Source: Mucilaginibacter sp.
Lineage (GTDB): Bacteria; Bacteroidota; Bacteroidia; Sphingobacteriales; Sphingobacteriaceae
Direction: 5' to 3'
Assembly (NCBI RefSeq): GCF_028288185.1
Contig: NZ_JAQBOF010000002.1
Location: forward strand, 62,001-126,000
Length of the DNA stretch: 64,000 nt
The notes below the pieces were generated by a model. The model did not search any database. It worked only from the letters and a program-made list of their open reading frames with translations, and was not told the DNA's origin. Position numbers and translations under genes: made by a program. Numbering within the stretch: position 1 is the first letter of the stretch; each line of letters opens with the position of its first letter. Below, piece by piece: positions 1 to 8,550 of this stretch.

Positions 1-410
1 GCGGCTTTTTAGCTATTACTACTGCCAGTTTAGACAAAAGGGTTAATCTATGCTCGGCACAAAGCCCCATATTTGCTGATATGCGCAGCTTGATAAAGCG
101 GGTTAAGTTTCCAATTAGCGCTATCAATACCTATCTTAAAACCCAGCCTGGACTATCATTGAATAAAATAATGGATAACCTTGATTATTTTGATGTGAAA
201 AATTTTGCGCCAAATGTTAAATGCAAATTTATAATGAGTGTTGGCTTACTGGATACTTATGTGCCGCCAACAAATGATTTTGTGGTTTTTAATAGTATAT
301 CAACGCAAAAAAAGATAATGATATTTAAAGACCTGGGACATGATGTTAGCCCGCTGTACATACAGCTGGAGAACTCGTGGATGCATGACCAGTTTGGATT
401 GTTTTTTTAG
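1..410 (+). CDS. Acetylxylan esterase / cephalosporin-C deacetylase (AXE1 family), C-terminal part
   Basis: The frame is open from base 3 and runs off the left edge, so only the last 135 residues or so are present. An internal ATG at 81 is not the real start. The fragment opens with Gly-Gly followed by a stretch of small residues and a Leu-Asp-x-Arg-Val turn, as seen just after the GxSxGG nucleophile elbow of AXE1 alpha/beta hydrolases. The downstream segment SVGLLDTYVPP carries the family's acidic triad residue and GHD the catalytic His. Family members deacetylate xylan or other sugar esters. This fits the other polysaccharide-related genes here. The nucleophile Ser lies outside the window. 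Confidence 0.8.
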   Translation, partial: GFLAITTASLDKRVNLCSAQSPIFADMRSLIKRVKFPISAINTYLKTQPGLSLNKIMDNLDYFDVKNFAPNVKCKFIMSVGLLDTYVPPTNDFVVFNSISTQKKIMIFKDLGHDVSPLYIQLENSWMHDQFGLFF

Positions 411-507
411 TTAATAAAAGGATTAGACACGATCGAATAAAAAATAAAGAAGAAGCTTGAAGGCATCCGTTGGATGCATGAGACATTTACATTATTATTT
501 TAATGAT

Positions 508-1362
508 ATGAAAATTACTAAAACTTGGCTAAGGTGCCTGCTTGTTGCAGTAATACTTTTCTTCGCTTCACAAAATAATAGCTATGCCGGCAGTTTCCCG
601 GTTAGGCCCGGTAGTTTATTATTATCACCGTCTATAAATTATTTCTTTGCAAACAAAGGTTGGGACTCGTTGCGTACGCTTAGTCCGTTTGCAGCGGGCG
701 GGCAGTTCCGGTCTACCAGTTATTCTTTATATACAGAATATGGTATAAGCAGGCGCTTTACCTTTGTAGCATTACTACCGTATGTTATAAACAACTATCA
801 TGATAACAATGGCTACAGCAACCAAACAAATGGATTAACTGATCTGGAAACAGGCATTAGATATTATGTGGCCAATATTAATTACATCTATTATTTCACC
901 GTACAGGGCACTTTTATACTTCCCATGTACATCAACAATGTTAATTTAGGTTATGGCGAAAAAGGCGCAGAATTAAAGGCATCATTTGGGGGCAGCGGCA
1001 AACTACTTGGTAAAAACTATTATTTTAACCTGGAGAATGGCATAAGGCAGTATTTCGGAACATACGGCCCTTTGCAAGATAGATATACCGCCACGTTTGG
1101 CCTAACACTCGACAGGCGATTTAAACACCAGGTTTCCGTTTCTCTGGGTGGCTTTTACTCAACAAGTACTCTTAGCAGCGGCTATGACCCTACGCATATA
1201 GCCAGTAATAAAAACTTTGCCTTTAATCAGGTATCATTAAGTTATGGCTATTCATTCGGCAAGCGGCTATCATTATTTTTATCAGCTGGTAAATTTATTA
1301 ACGGACGCAACACCGGCGATGGTTCAAGTGCATCGGCATCATTTATTATAAAGCCATTTTAG
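508..1362 (+). CDS. Outer-membrane beta-barrel protein, transporter-like
   Basis: A 284-residue exported protein. I chose the ATG at 508 over the upstream ATG at 457 because it gives a clean signal peptide (MKITKTW, then a hydrophobic stretch ending SYA). The mature part is an alternation of aromatic and small residues typical of antiparallel beta strands, and ends in a Phe (IIKPF), like many outer-membrane barrels. It resembles the MetA-pathway (phenol degradation) type of Bacteroidota barrels, but I cannot name a substrate. It lies 11 bases upstream of the TPR gene and is probably cotranscribed with it. Confidence 0.65.
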   Translation: MKITKTWLRCLLVAVILFFASQNNSYAGSFPVRPGSLLLSPSINYFFANKGWDSLRTLSPFAAGGQFRSTSYSLYTEYGISRRFTFVALLPYVINNYHDNNGYSNQTNGLTDLETGIRYYVANINYIYYFTVQGTFILPMYINNVNLGYGEKGAELKASFGGSGKLLGKNYYFNLENGIRQYFGTYGPLQDRYTATFGLTLDRRFKHQVSVSLGGFYSTSTLSSGYDPTHIASNKNFAFNQVSLSYGYSFGKRLSLFLSAGKFINGRNTGDGSSASASFIIKPF

Positions 1363-1373
1363 CGTATAAAAAC

Positions 1374-3506
1374 ATGCTCAGATCATTACTTATATTATTT
1401 CTTTTCCCTTTTTACTGCCTTGCTCAGTCGTCAGAAACTTATATCCAACAGGGTAATACAAAAGTAAGTGCAAAAGATTATAAGGGCGCTATTGCCGAGT
1501 TTTCCAAAGCTATTGAACAGGACGGTAAAAACGCGAAGATCTATTTTTACCGTGCTAACGCCTACAGTGCAATTAATAATTACCCCGCGGCTATAAAAGA
1601 TTTTACCAGCTCTATAGAGCTTGATCCACCATCGGTAAATATGTTTGCTTATTACTATCGTGGCAATGCCTACAACGCCAATAAAAATTACGCGGAAGCC
1701 GTGGCAGATTATACAAAGGCTCTCGCCATTAGCCCGAAGAATGCCATTTTATACCATTACCGCGCCGATGCCAAATCTAATTTAAAAGATTATACAGGCG
1801 CTATCGAAGACTTTAACAGGGCCATCCAAATATCACCTAATGACCCCTCTTTATTTGAGTACAGGGGTGTTGTCAAAGCCAATTTAGGCGATAATAAAGG
1901 TGCCATTGCTGATTATGACAGAGCTGCAAAACTCGACCCTGAAAATGCCGATATTATATTTTATCGTGCCAACGCCAAAGGTAATATGCCCGACTTTAAA
2001 GGCGCCATTGCTGATTATACCAAAACACTGGCCATGAATCCGCAAAACGCGGCCGCTTTTTTTTATCGTGCAAATGCACATGGCAATATTAATGAATATG
2101 CCGAGGCCATTGAAGATTATAAAAGGGCAATTTCGATAGATAGCAAAATTCCCAACATTTATAAGTACCTGGCAAATGCTTTGGCCAAAAACGGCGATAC
2201 TAAAGCCGCGCTTGACTTTTTTGGCGACCGGATAAAAGCAGACCCTAAAAATGCCGACCTATACTTATACGATGGTATTGTTAAAAATAACCTTAACGAT
2301 AAAGAAGGTGCTATTGCCGATTTTGATAAAGCGATAGAATTAAGGCCAAACAGCGAGGCCTATCAAAGCCGTGCCGATGCAAAATTTAATATTAAATTGT
2401 ATGATGATGCATCTGACGATGCGGACAAGGCAATAGGGCTCGATGCAAAAAACAGTTACGCGTTTATAACCCGGTCAAGGATCAAGCTAAAGCTTAATGA
2501 TACCAGCGGTGCACTTAAAGACATTAATACCGCTATCGAGATTAATACTTTGAATGACTTCGCCTTTTCCATACGCGGCGATATAAATACCATACTTAGA
2601 AATGATAATGCCGCCTTAGCAGATTATAATAAAGCGATAGCAGATAATCCCGGCAATACAGAAAACTATCTAAAACGCGGTGGCACCCGCCTTAGGATGG
2701 GAGATCGGGTGGGTGCTTTACAAGATTTTAAAAAGCTGGGCGATCTTAATTCCAGCGATAACTATTTATATATACGGCTTGGTCAGTTAATGGCTAAGGG
2801 TAGTTTTTTTAACGAGTTACAGACGCTTTTTAATAACTTAATAACCCGTGACCCTAAAGTTGCCGGCTTTTATATAGAACGTGGCATTGCCCGCGAAAAC
2901 CTGGACAACGTTACCGGCGCTATAGAAGATTATAATGAAGCGTTGACGCTGGATACCGCATCGGCAGAAGCTTACCAAAACCGTGGACATGCAAAAATAG
3001 CGCTTAGTGATTACGAGGGCGCACTTAAAGATATTAACAAAGCTGTATTGCTGCGCGATGATGATGACGAAGCCTTCTTTTTACGGGCAAGCGTTAAATT
3101 GGCTACCAAAGATTACCAGGGCGCTGTTGACGATTATAACAGTACCTTATTTATAAACCTGGACAATATAAAAGCATTTGCATGGCGGGGCTACGCCAAA
3201 AGCTTTATGCCCGATGCCGAGCGTATAAAAGAAGACTTTAGCTATGCTATAATGCTCGACCCTAAAAATGAGGCTATTTATAATCTATGGGGTGATGCCG
3301 AGCTCAACTTAAAAAACCCTAATGCCGCTATAAAAGATTATACCCTGGCTATCGGCTTAAACACCAAAAATCCGGCATCATACTTAAAGCGTGGCATGGC
3401 TAAGATCAACCAAAATGATAGAGCCGGTGCCTGTACAGATTTTAATGCCGCAGCAGTGTTGGGATCAAAAGCAGGTAAGGATGCGGTGATGAAGTATTGT
3501 AAGTAA
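1374..3506 (+). CDS. Secreted tetratricopeptide-repeat protein
   Basis: A 710-residue protein with an N-terminal signal peptide (MLRSLLILFLFPFYCLAQ) followed almost entirely by tandem 34-residue TPR units. The recurring pattern is A(I/L)xDYxKAI..(D/N)P.N..xYxxRGxAK. Roughly eighteen to twenty units can be counted between residues 20 and 700. TPR arrays are scaffolds for protein-protein contacts, and with the signal peptide this one should sit in the periplasm or at the outer membrane. It directly follows the barrel gene, so the pair may form one envelope assembly. No enzymatic domain is visible. Confidence 0.8.
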   Translation: MLRSLLILFLFPFYCLAQSSETYIQQGNTKVSAKDYKGAIAEFSKAIEQDGKNAKIYFYRANAYSAINNYPAAIKDFTSSIELDPPSVNMFAYYYRGNAYNANKNYAEAVADYTKALAISPKNAILYHYRADAKSNLKDYTGAIEDFNRAIQISPNDPSLFEYRGVVKANLGDNKGAIADYDRAAKLDPENADIIFYRANAKGNMPDFKGAIADYTKTLAMNPQNAAAFFYRANAHGNINEYAEAIEDYKRAISIDSKIPNIYKYLANALAKNGDTKAALDFFGDRIKADPKNADLYLYDGIVKNNLNDKEGAIADFDKAIELRPNSEAYQSRADAKFNIKLYDDASDDADKAIGLDAKNSYAFITRSRIKLKLNDTSGALKDINTAIEINTLNDFAFSIRGDINTILRNDNAALADYNKAIADNPGNTENYLKRGGTRLRMGDRVGALQDFKKLGDLNSSDNYLYIRLGQLMAKGSFFNELQTLFNNLITRDPKVAGFYIERGIARENLDNVTGAIEDYNEALTLDTASAEAYQNRGHAKIALSDYEGALKDINKAVLLRDDDDEAFFLRASVKLATKDYQGAVDDYNSTLFINLDNIKAFAWRGYAKSFMPDAERIKEDFSYAIMLDPKNEAIYNLWGDAELNLKNPNAAIKDYTLAIGLNTKNPASYLKRGMAKINQNDRAGACTDFNAAAVLGSKAGKDAVMKYCK

Positions 3507-3527
3507 GAAGTATGCCCTACTCCGAAA

Positions 3528-3556
3528 ATTTGACAACCTTTTAAAAGTTGTCAAAT
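3528..3556. terminator. Palindrome between convergent genes, likely bidirectional terminator
   Basis: The arms ATTTGACAAC and GTTGTCAAAT enclose CTTTT/AAAA, giving a near-perfect hairpin with one unpaired C. It sits between the TPR gene (plus) and the SRPBCC gene (minus), where a two-way terminator would be expected. The stem-TTTT/AAAA-stem layout is shared with the hairpin at 6551-6583. Confidence 0.55.
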
Positions 3557-3573
3557 CTAACCCCTAACAACGC

Positions 3574-3602
3574 TGTCATTTCGAAACGCAGTGAGAAATG
3601 AC
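3574..3602. repeat. Short copy of a GTCAT...ATGAC dispersed palindrome
   Basis: The arms TGTCATTTC (3574-3582) and GAAATGACA (3594-3602) are perfectly complementary around a 11-base loop containing AACGCAGTGA. Wording and ends resemble the larger GTCAT...ATGAC elements at 46888-46984 and 63048-63144, so it is probably a minimal member of that intergenic repeat family. Confidence 0.5.
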
Positions 3603-3615
3603 ATTAGGATTTCAC

Positions 3616-4089
3616 CTAATTTCTATACACCCCAAACATTTCATTTATCGCTTTCGCGCGATAATCAAATATCTTTTTGATCTTTTTACCAACCAGCAGC
3701 TTATGGCTTAAACGGCCTATAACACCGTACGGAATTGCGTAATTTACAATATCCGTCATCTGTACGCCGCCCTTTATTTCTTTAAAATGATGTTCGTGAT
3801 GCCATAATGCGTAGGGGCCAAAGCGTTGTTCGTCTACAAAATACTCCTGGTCTTTTACGTGAGTGATCTCGGTCACCCAGTTCATTTTTATACCCAGCAA
3901 CGGTGTTATTTTGTAAGTGATGATCATACCTTCATACACCCTGTTATTAGCATCATAGGGCGATGTTACTTCAAACCGCATTTGCGGCGGAGTAAGTTTT
4001 ACAAGATTTAACGGAGAGGTAAAAAAGTCCCAGGTTTCGGCCAGGGGGATGGGCAGGTTTTGCTCAAATTTAAATAGATAGGTTTTCAC
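3616..4089 (-). CDS. SRPBCC (START-like) ligand-binding domain protein
   Basis: A 157-residue cytoplasmic protein with no signal peptide. The N-terminal strand (YLFKFEQNLPIPLAETWDFF) and the following L.KLTPP..F.V are typical of the polyketide cyclase / cell-division-inhibitor-like branch of the SRPBCC fold. A helix near residues 135-150 would close the hydrophobic pocket. The ligand is not predictable. It lies about 40 bases downstream of the TlpA-like gene on the same strand, so it may be the last gene of a short operon. Confidence 0.7.
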   Translation of the reverse strand: MKTYLFKFEQNLPIPLAETWDFFTSPLNLVKLTPPQMRFEVTSPYDANNRVYEGMIITYKITPLLGIKMNWVTEITHVKDQEYFVDEQRFGPYALWHHEHHFKEIKGGVQMTDIVNYAIPYGVIGRLSHKLLVGKKIKKIFDYRAKAINEMFGVYRN

Positions 4090-4130
4090 GCTCCAATCAG
4101 CGCAAAAACTCAGCCAGTAATTGCCTGTTG

Positions 4131-4652
4131 TTAGTTTATCGTTTTTAATTTAGCATCAAGCAGGTTAAGCAGCGTTTTAAATTCAGGCTCACTATAACCT
4201 ATAGATTGATATAGGATCTTACCATTTTCATCAATTACAACATTACGCGGAATAGATTGCGTAGCATATAAGCCAAAAACTTTGCGTCCCTCATCAGGCA
4301 GCATGGCAAATGTGTAATGATATTTTTCTTTAAAAGGCAGTACTACGTTCCATCCTTCTTCGCGGCCAAAAATAAATAATGCAAATTTGGGATTGTCTTT
4401 ATACTTGTCCCATATCTCGGCTTGTACACGTGGTAGCTCCAATCGGCAGGGGCCGCACCAGGTAGCAAAAAAGTTGATCATTACTATTTTACCGCGATAA
4501 TCTTTTAAGTTGGCTTTTTGTGTTTTGGTTATGCTGAAATCAAACATCGGTGCAGTGTCGCCTACTTTGGTAAAAGTTGTGGGGTCGACTTGTTGTGCCC
4601 GGCTAAATAGCGGAGCCAGCAATGTGAGCAGGATAAAGGCTGATCTTTTCAT
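4131..4652 (-). CDS. TlpA-family thiol-disulfide oxidoreductase, exported
   Basis: A 173-residue thioredoxin-fold protein. I start it at MKRSAF (4652), not at the in-frame ATG 18 bases upstream, because the signal peptide then begins with the usual basic residues and ends at SRAQ. The redox motif WCGPC is at residues 65-69, followed by the cis-Pro region TQSIPRNVVID. Periplasmic TlpA/ResA-like proteins reduce disulfides, for example in cytochrome c maturation or on outer-membrane proteins. No cytochrome maturation gene is nearby, so the partner is unknown. Confidence 0.85.
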   Translation of the reverse strand: MKRSAFILLTLLAPLFSRAQQVDPTTFTKVGDTAPMFDFSITKTQKANLKDYRGKIVMINFFATWCGPCRLELPRVQAEIWDKYKDNPKFALFIFGREEGWNVVLPFKEKYHYTFAMLPDEGRKVFGLYATQSIPRNVVIDENGKILYQSIGYSEPEFKTLLNLLDAKLKTIN

Positions 4653-4700
4653 AACGTGATGTTTATGCAAGATAAAAAATATCCATCAAAATCAACTTTG

Positions 4701-5174
4701 TTATTGCACCATCTTATTAGCGCAGCATGAGCTGGCAAAGGCCTCTGGTTTTGCCTTAAATACAAAGCCCATGCTTAATATATAACCCATAGCCTCGTGC
4801 AGGGCCTGGTTTGATTTAAACATAGGGTTGGTATTAATATCGGCATGCACTTCCAGATCAACATCATACAGGTCAAGCAGGTCGCAAAGTTTGTAAGAAA
4901 TGTCTATTGATTTTTGCACCTCGGTAAGCATCCGTTCTTTAATGCTCATCTTTTGCGATGTGCGTTCCTGGTGGATAAACATAAAGCCGCCCCTGCCCTC
5001 GCGCAAAAAAACAATTACAGTCGCAAAATCGGTTATAGCACCTTTAACCTGCGAGTCGGTGCCGATGCATACTTTAAGCTTGTTACCCAGCAAGGTTTCC
5101 CGTTCAATTACTTGTTCTACCTCTTCAATAATAGGTAATTGGATGATCTCGCCGCTAAACTTTCTCCAGGTCAT
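4701..5174 (-). CDS. YkuK-like ribonuclease H-fold protein (DUF458)
   Basis: A 157-residue protein whose signature is CIGTDSQ near residue 37, followed by FATVIVFLREGRGG and, later, VHADINTNPM..SN. These match the DUF458/YkuK family, which has an RNase H-like fold with Asp residues in place of a nuclease site. The cellular role is not established. The C-terminus has a Cys-Cys pair (ASSCCANK) of unknown meaning. It is transcribed away from the OmpA gene with a 139-base gap. Confidence 0.75.
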   Translation of the reverse strand: MTWRKFSGEIIQLPIIEEVEQVIERETLLGNKLKVCIGTDSQVKGAITDFATVIVFLREGRGGFMFIHQERTSQKMSIKERMLTEVQKSIDISYKLCDLLDLYDVDLEVHADINTNPMFKSNQALHEAMGYILSMGFVFKAKPEAFASSCCANKMVQ

Positions 5175-5313
5175 AAAACTCGTTTTTTAGTACTCGTTAA
5201 TGCATATCCTAAAGATAAAGCATAACGCATGACAAAAACGTTACCGGAGTATCATTTATTTGTTAACACTTACCTAAATATCAACAGGTTAACCAATAAA
5301 ACTTTAGGAACTA

Positions 5314-5844
5314 CTATTGTTTCTTTATCTCAACCCGACGATTTCTAACACGGCCGGCTTCGGTAGCGTTATCTGCTATAGGTTTTTTATCGCCATAACC
5401 CTTAACGGTTAGGTTATCAGCGCTTATGCCCGAGTTAACCAGGTACGCCTTTACAGCCGTAGCTCTTTCAACAGATAATGACATGTTATGTGCGTCTGTA
5501 CCCTCTGCCGATGCATTGCCGTTTAGTACAAAATTTACTGACGGGTCTTTTTTCATTTCACTTGCCGCTTTATCCATAATAGGATAAGAAGCTGTTTTTA
5601 ATATGCCCGAGTTAAACTCGAATTGTATGTTGGCAAAGTTATAGTTAGGTTTTTCAACCGGTGCCGGAGCGGGCGCAGGAGCTGGTGTAGCTGCTACAGG
5701 TGCTGGTGTTGCCGCTACAGGTGCAGGCGTTTCAGTTACGGCTACAGGTGTTGCCTGGGCTATCTTTTTTGCCTTGCAAGCTTGCATTAAAGTAACTGCT
5801 GATAAAATAAAAACGGAGAAGTAAAGGGCTCTTAAAAATTTCAT
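5314..5844 (-). CDS. OmpA-family peptidoglycan-binding lipoprotein
   Basis: A 176-residue lipoprotein with a signal peptide and lipobox ending at Cys23 (LMQAC). Residues 31-66 form a flexible Ala-Pro linker with repeated PAPVAAT units. The OmpA C-terminal domain follows (about 68-176) with the peptidoglycan-binding pattern NMSLSVERA..VK..L and GRVRNRRVEI. It would sit in the outer membrane and tether it to peptidoglycan. The linker DNA is internally repetitive (about 5650-5760) and could vary in length between strains. Confidence 0.85.
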   Translation of the reverse strand: MKFLRALYFSVFILSAVTLMQACKAKKIAQATPVAVTETPAPVAATPAPVAATPAPAPAPAPVEKPNYNFANIQFEFNSGILKTASYPIMDKAASEMKKDPSVNFVLNGNASAEGTDAHNMSLSVERATAVKAYLVNSGISADNLTVKGYGDKKPIADNATEAGRVRNRRVEIKKQ

Positions 5845-5915
5845 AGTTGTGATTAGTTGTTTGGCTTAAAAACGAGCTTTAGGGATAGTTATTGTATGTT
5901 ATTTAAGTATAATAA

Positions 5916-6365
5916 TTAACCGTTGGCCACTAATCTGCTTAAACTCCTGTAAACAAATTCGTTATAAATATGCCTTCGGGCAAATCTTCCCGGCGAATCT
6001 GCATTAACCAATTTTACATAAACAGCCCTGGGTACATCAAAATATTCATAAGCGTTACCGTCAGAAAATTCAACCTTCAACACCTGCGATTTGAACTCAA
6101 AATCGGTAATACTGGCCGTAGCAGTGGTTGCATTATATTCGGCTAATGATTGGTCACGGGTTTCGGGCGCTATGCTTACCAAAAAATGGTAGGCCTCAAT
6201 AATAGTTTTGCTTTTCTCTTCTGCATCCAGCTTGGTTTCTTCACTATCCTGAAATTTATCCGGATGCCAGGTTTTCATTAATCCACGGTAAACCGATTTT
6301 AATTCCACTAGTTCGGCTGTTTCTGTAACGCCTAAAAGCTTTCTGTAGTCAACAATTTTTTTCAT
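5916..6365 (-). CDS. J-domain protein fused to a KTSC domain
   Basis: A 149-residue cytoplasmic protein of two parts. Residues 1-65 are a J domain with the HPD motif at 34-36, so it should stimulate an Hsp70 ATPase. Residues 95-149 match the KTSC domain (Y.Y.DVP..VY..L..ADSPGR.....I), a short domain often found on nucleic-acid enzymes. No Hsp70 or GrpE gene is in the window. The pairing suggests that KTSC delivers a client to DnaK, but this is inference. A 229-base gap upstream separates it from the Rieske operon. Confidence 0.75.
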   Translation of the reverse strand: MKKIVDYRKLLGVTETAELVELKSVYRGLMKTWHPDKFQDSEETKLDAEEKSKTIIEAYHFLVSIAPETRDQSLAEYNATTATASITDFEFKSQVLKVEFSDGNAYEYFDVPRAVYVKLVNADSPGRFARRHIYNEFVYRSLSRLVANG

Positions 6366-6550
6366 ATTATAATTTCTAATTTATTGTAATTGAAGCAGAA
6401 AGCATTAAAACTAATAAGCACTTTGTTCAAGAAAATAATTTTGCAAAGCTACAGAATATTTTGGTAGCGTTAAAAATATCTCAGGATATAGATGAATGAG
6501 GAGCAAATTGCATATCCGGGATGGTTTGCAACTATTGAGAAGAATGTATA

Positions 6551-6583
6551 AGACTTACGAAGTTTAAAAAACTTCGTAAGTCT
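6551..6583 (-). terminator. Long perfect hairpin after the Rieske operon
   Basis: Fifteen-base perfectly complementary arms (6551-6565 and 6569-6583, words AGACTTACGAAG and CTTCGTAAGTCT) around three A residues. It lies 12 bases beyond the stop of the Rieske gene and is best read as its terminator. The layout resembles 3528-3556 and suggests a recurring palindromic element. Confidence 0.6.
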
Positions 6584-6594
6584 CTATTTGGGTA

Positions 6595-7032
6595 TTACAC
6601 CGTTACTGTAAGCGTACTGCCGGCAATAGCAACTGTATACTGTTTTAATGATGTAGTAGCCGGGCCCTGTATTAACGCGCCGCTTTTGCTAAACTCGCTG
6701 CCGTGCAGTGGGCAAATAAACAAGCCCTGGCTATTGTTATAGTTAATAGCTGTTCCTTCGTGGGTACAAGCTACTTGTACAGCTGTAAAGGAGCTTATAG
6801 CATTGCCTGAGGCTATTCTTACCAATATAATACCGTTTGATATTTTTGAATCGCCAACGGCGGTAAGAGAAGAACCAAGATCCACGGAAAATGTGGTGCC
6901 GGCCGGCGGGGTGTTTACATTATTGTTTGATGGGTTGGCATTGCCACTTTTGCTGCATGCTACCATGCTGCAACCCATACATACCGCCAGCGCGCCTATG
7001 CCCAGCTTCGATAAAAACTCTTCGCGTTCCAT
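6595..7032 (-). CDS. Rieske [2Fe-2S] lipoprotein
   Basis: A 145-residue exported protein. The N-terminus has a hydrophobic segment ending in a lipobox with Cys26 (MVAC), so it is probably a lipoprotein. The cluster ligands are Cys89/His91 in CTHEG and Cys107/His110 in CPLHGSEF, spaced as in Rieske domains, and GP.T.L..Y.V closes the fold. It should carry one electron at the membrane. No cytochrome b or oxygenase subunit is adjacent. The gene is last in the operon led by the ECF sigma factor, 30 bases after the DUF5777 barrel, so a job with YceI and the barrel is more likely than a bc1-type role. Confidence 0.87.
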   Translation of the reverse strand: MEREEFLSKLGIGALAVCMGCSMVACSKSGNANPSNNNVNTPPAGTTFSVDLGSSLTAVGDSKISNGIILVRIASGNAISSFTAVQVACTHEGTAINYNNSQGLFICPLHGSEFSKSGALIQGPATTSLKQYTVAIAGSTLTVTV

Positions 7033-7062
7033 AATATTACTTTTTAGGGGTCGGTAAATTTA

Positions 7063-7974
7063 TTATTTGTCTTTTTTAACCTTCGGATTAAAATCAAACA
7101 TCCTTGATATGGTAAAACCTATACGGTATTGCCCGTATGAAAACCGTTGCTGCGAGTTGGTCAGCATATTCATTTCTGATACAGAGTTGGCATTGGTAAC
7201 ATTTACCGTAAATACGTGGCCGCCGGTTTCAACTTCATAACCAAAACCTATCGGATCCTCAAACCCCACAGTGTTTTTCCTGAAGTTTGAGAATGGGTGA
7301 GCATAATCAAATATCAGCCCGGTATGATTAGTTAGTTTAACACGTGCCGATGCCTGCATTGCAAAAAACGATTGCTCATTGCCCGGCAATATCGGGAATG
7401 GTGTATTTTCACGCACATACGTTGGCGCTACTTGTATAGAAATATCAGACGAGAATTTACGCGCGATAATGGCTTGCGCTAAATAAGATAACCTGCTGCT
7501 AAACGTAGGGAAAGTAGTCCCCTGGTATGGTTTAGCACCTGCTTCGCCAACTAAAGTTATTGCCAATGGCGAACTATTATCAGATGTTTGATGCATCACG
7601 GCCCACTTTGCCTCCAACTGTACTAATTGGCCAATGGTGCTTCGGCCCAAATCAAGGTTAAAATTGTCGCTAACGCCGTATTCAAATCCAAAGAAAACAT
7701 CATTAACACGGTCTATACCAAACGCGGTTTCTCCGCCGTTACCTTTTCCGGCAATATCGCCAAAACGGTGAATGATCTGGAAATTAAACTCATTCTTTTT
7801 AACCGTCTCGGTGGTTTGTGACAATACTAACCGGGTTGATTTAAATATGGCAACCGGTACAGGTCTTTCATTAGCATTCATCGCGCTCATTAAAGAATCA
7901 GCCGATGATTTTTTTTGTGCTTTTGCTCCCAGCGTCAATCCCAGTAAGCCTAATAATGCGATGTGTTTTTTCAT
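7063..7974 (-). CDS. DUF5777 family outer-membrane beta-barrel protein
   Basis: A 303-residue protein with a signal peptide (MKKHIALLGLLGLTLGAKAQ). The body has features of the DUF5777 family: KSTRLVLSQTTETV, then EF.FQIIHRFGDI, and a barrel-like strand pattern to the end. Such proteins often occur beside YceI and Rieske genes in Bacteroidota, from general recollection. It starts 28 bases after the YceI stop. Function is unknown; an outer-membrane channel or anchor is the plain inference. Confidence 0.72.
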   Translation of the reverse strand: MKKHIALLGLLGLTLGAKAQKKSSADSLMSAMNANERPVPVAIFKSTRLVLSQTTETVKKNEFNFQIIHRFGDIAGKGNGGETAFGIDRVNDVFFGFEYGVSDNFNLDLGRSTIGQLVQLEAKWAVMHQTSDNSSPLAITLVGEAGAKPYQGTTFPTFSSRLSYLAQAIIARKFSSDISIQVAPTYVRENTPFPILPGNEQSFFAMQASARVKLTNHTGLIFDYAHPFSNFRKNTVGFEDPIGFGYEVETGGHVFTVNVTNANSVSEMNMLTNSQQRFSYGQYRIGFTISRMFDFNPKVKKDK

Positions 7975-8002
7975 TGTTGTGGATAATTGTTGTAATTAAT
8001 TT

Positions 8003-8548
8003 CTATTTAGCTGCCGTGTAAGTGGCAGAAACATTCATTTTAATACTCTCTGCAATGTTGTGAAACACCAATCGCGGTATTTCAATATGATGATCGACAC
8101 ATTTTACCATAAACTCTGCCGTCATAGTCAGTACTCCATTATTTACTGTAAGGTTGCCCGGTATGGTGCGGTTTTGTTTAACATTATGCACATTCAGCTC
8201 GCCGGTTACGGTTATTGGATAGGTGCCGTTTTTTGTCAGATCAGGATGTTCCTGCACTTTTCCTGTAAAAGTAGCTCGCGGATATTTATCGCTTTCCAGG
8301 TAATCGCTGTTAAAATGCTCCTGCATTAATGATTTGGGGAACTTGAAGGTATTTATAGCTAAACTGAATACAAGGTCGCCCGTATTTGAGTTATAAACTG
8401 ATGTACCCGATGATGTTTTTGCCGCAATATCCTCGATCGGCGCGGTTGAAAAAAGACTGATCTGAGCATTTTTACAAGCATAGAGTCCCTGCCCCGTCTG
8501 GTTTAAGATGCTTAACCAGGCGAGTAAAATAATACTGATATGTTTCAT
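8003..8548 (-). CDS. YceI-family periplasmic lipid-binding protein
   Basis: A 181-residue exported protein (signal peptide to about residue 24). The pattern ISLFSTAPIEDI.A, MQEHFNSDYLESDKYPRATF and TGELNVHNV matches YceI. Characterised YceI proteins are lipocalin-like barrels that bind a polyisoprenoid chain such as a quinone or its precursor. Its place between a barrel-bearing anti-sigma candidate and a DUF5777/Rieske pair suggests that it carries a quinone-like molecule for that system. It begins 2 bases before the stop of the next upstream gene's neighbour region and is clearly cotranscribed. Confidence 0.85.
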   Translation of the reverse strand: MKHISIILLAWLSILNQTGQGLYACKNAQISLFSTAPIEDIAAKTSSGTSVYNSNTGDLVFSLAINTFKFPKSLMQEHFNSDYLESDKYPRATFTGKVQEHPDLTKNGTYPITVTGELNVHNVKQNRTIPGNLTVNNGVLTMTAEFMVKCVDHHIEIPRLVFHNIAESIKMNVSATYTAAK

Positions 8549-8550
8549 GT

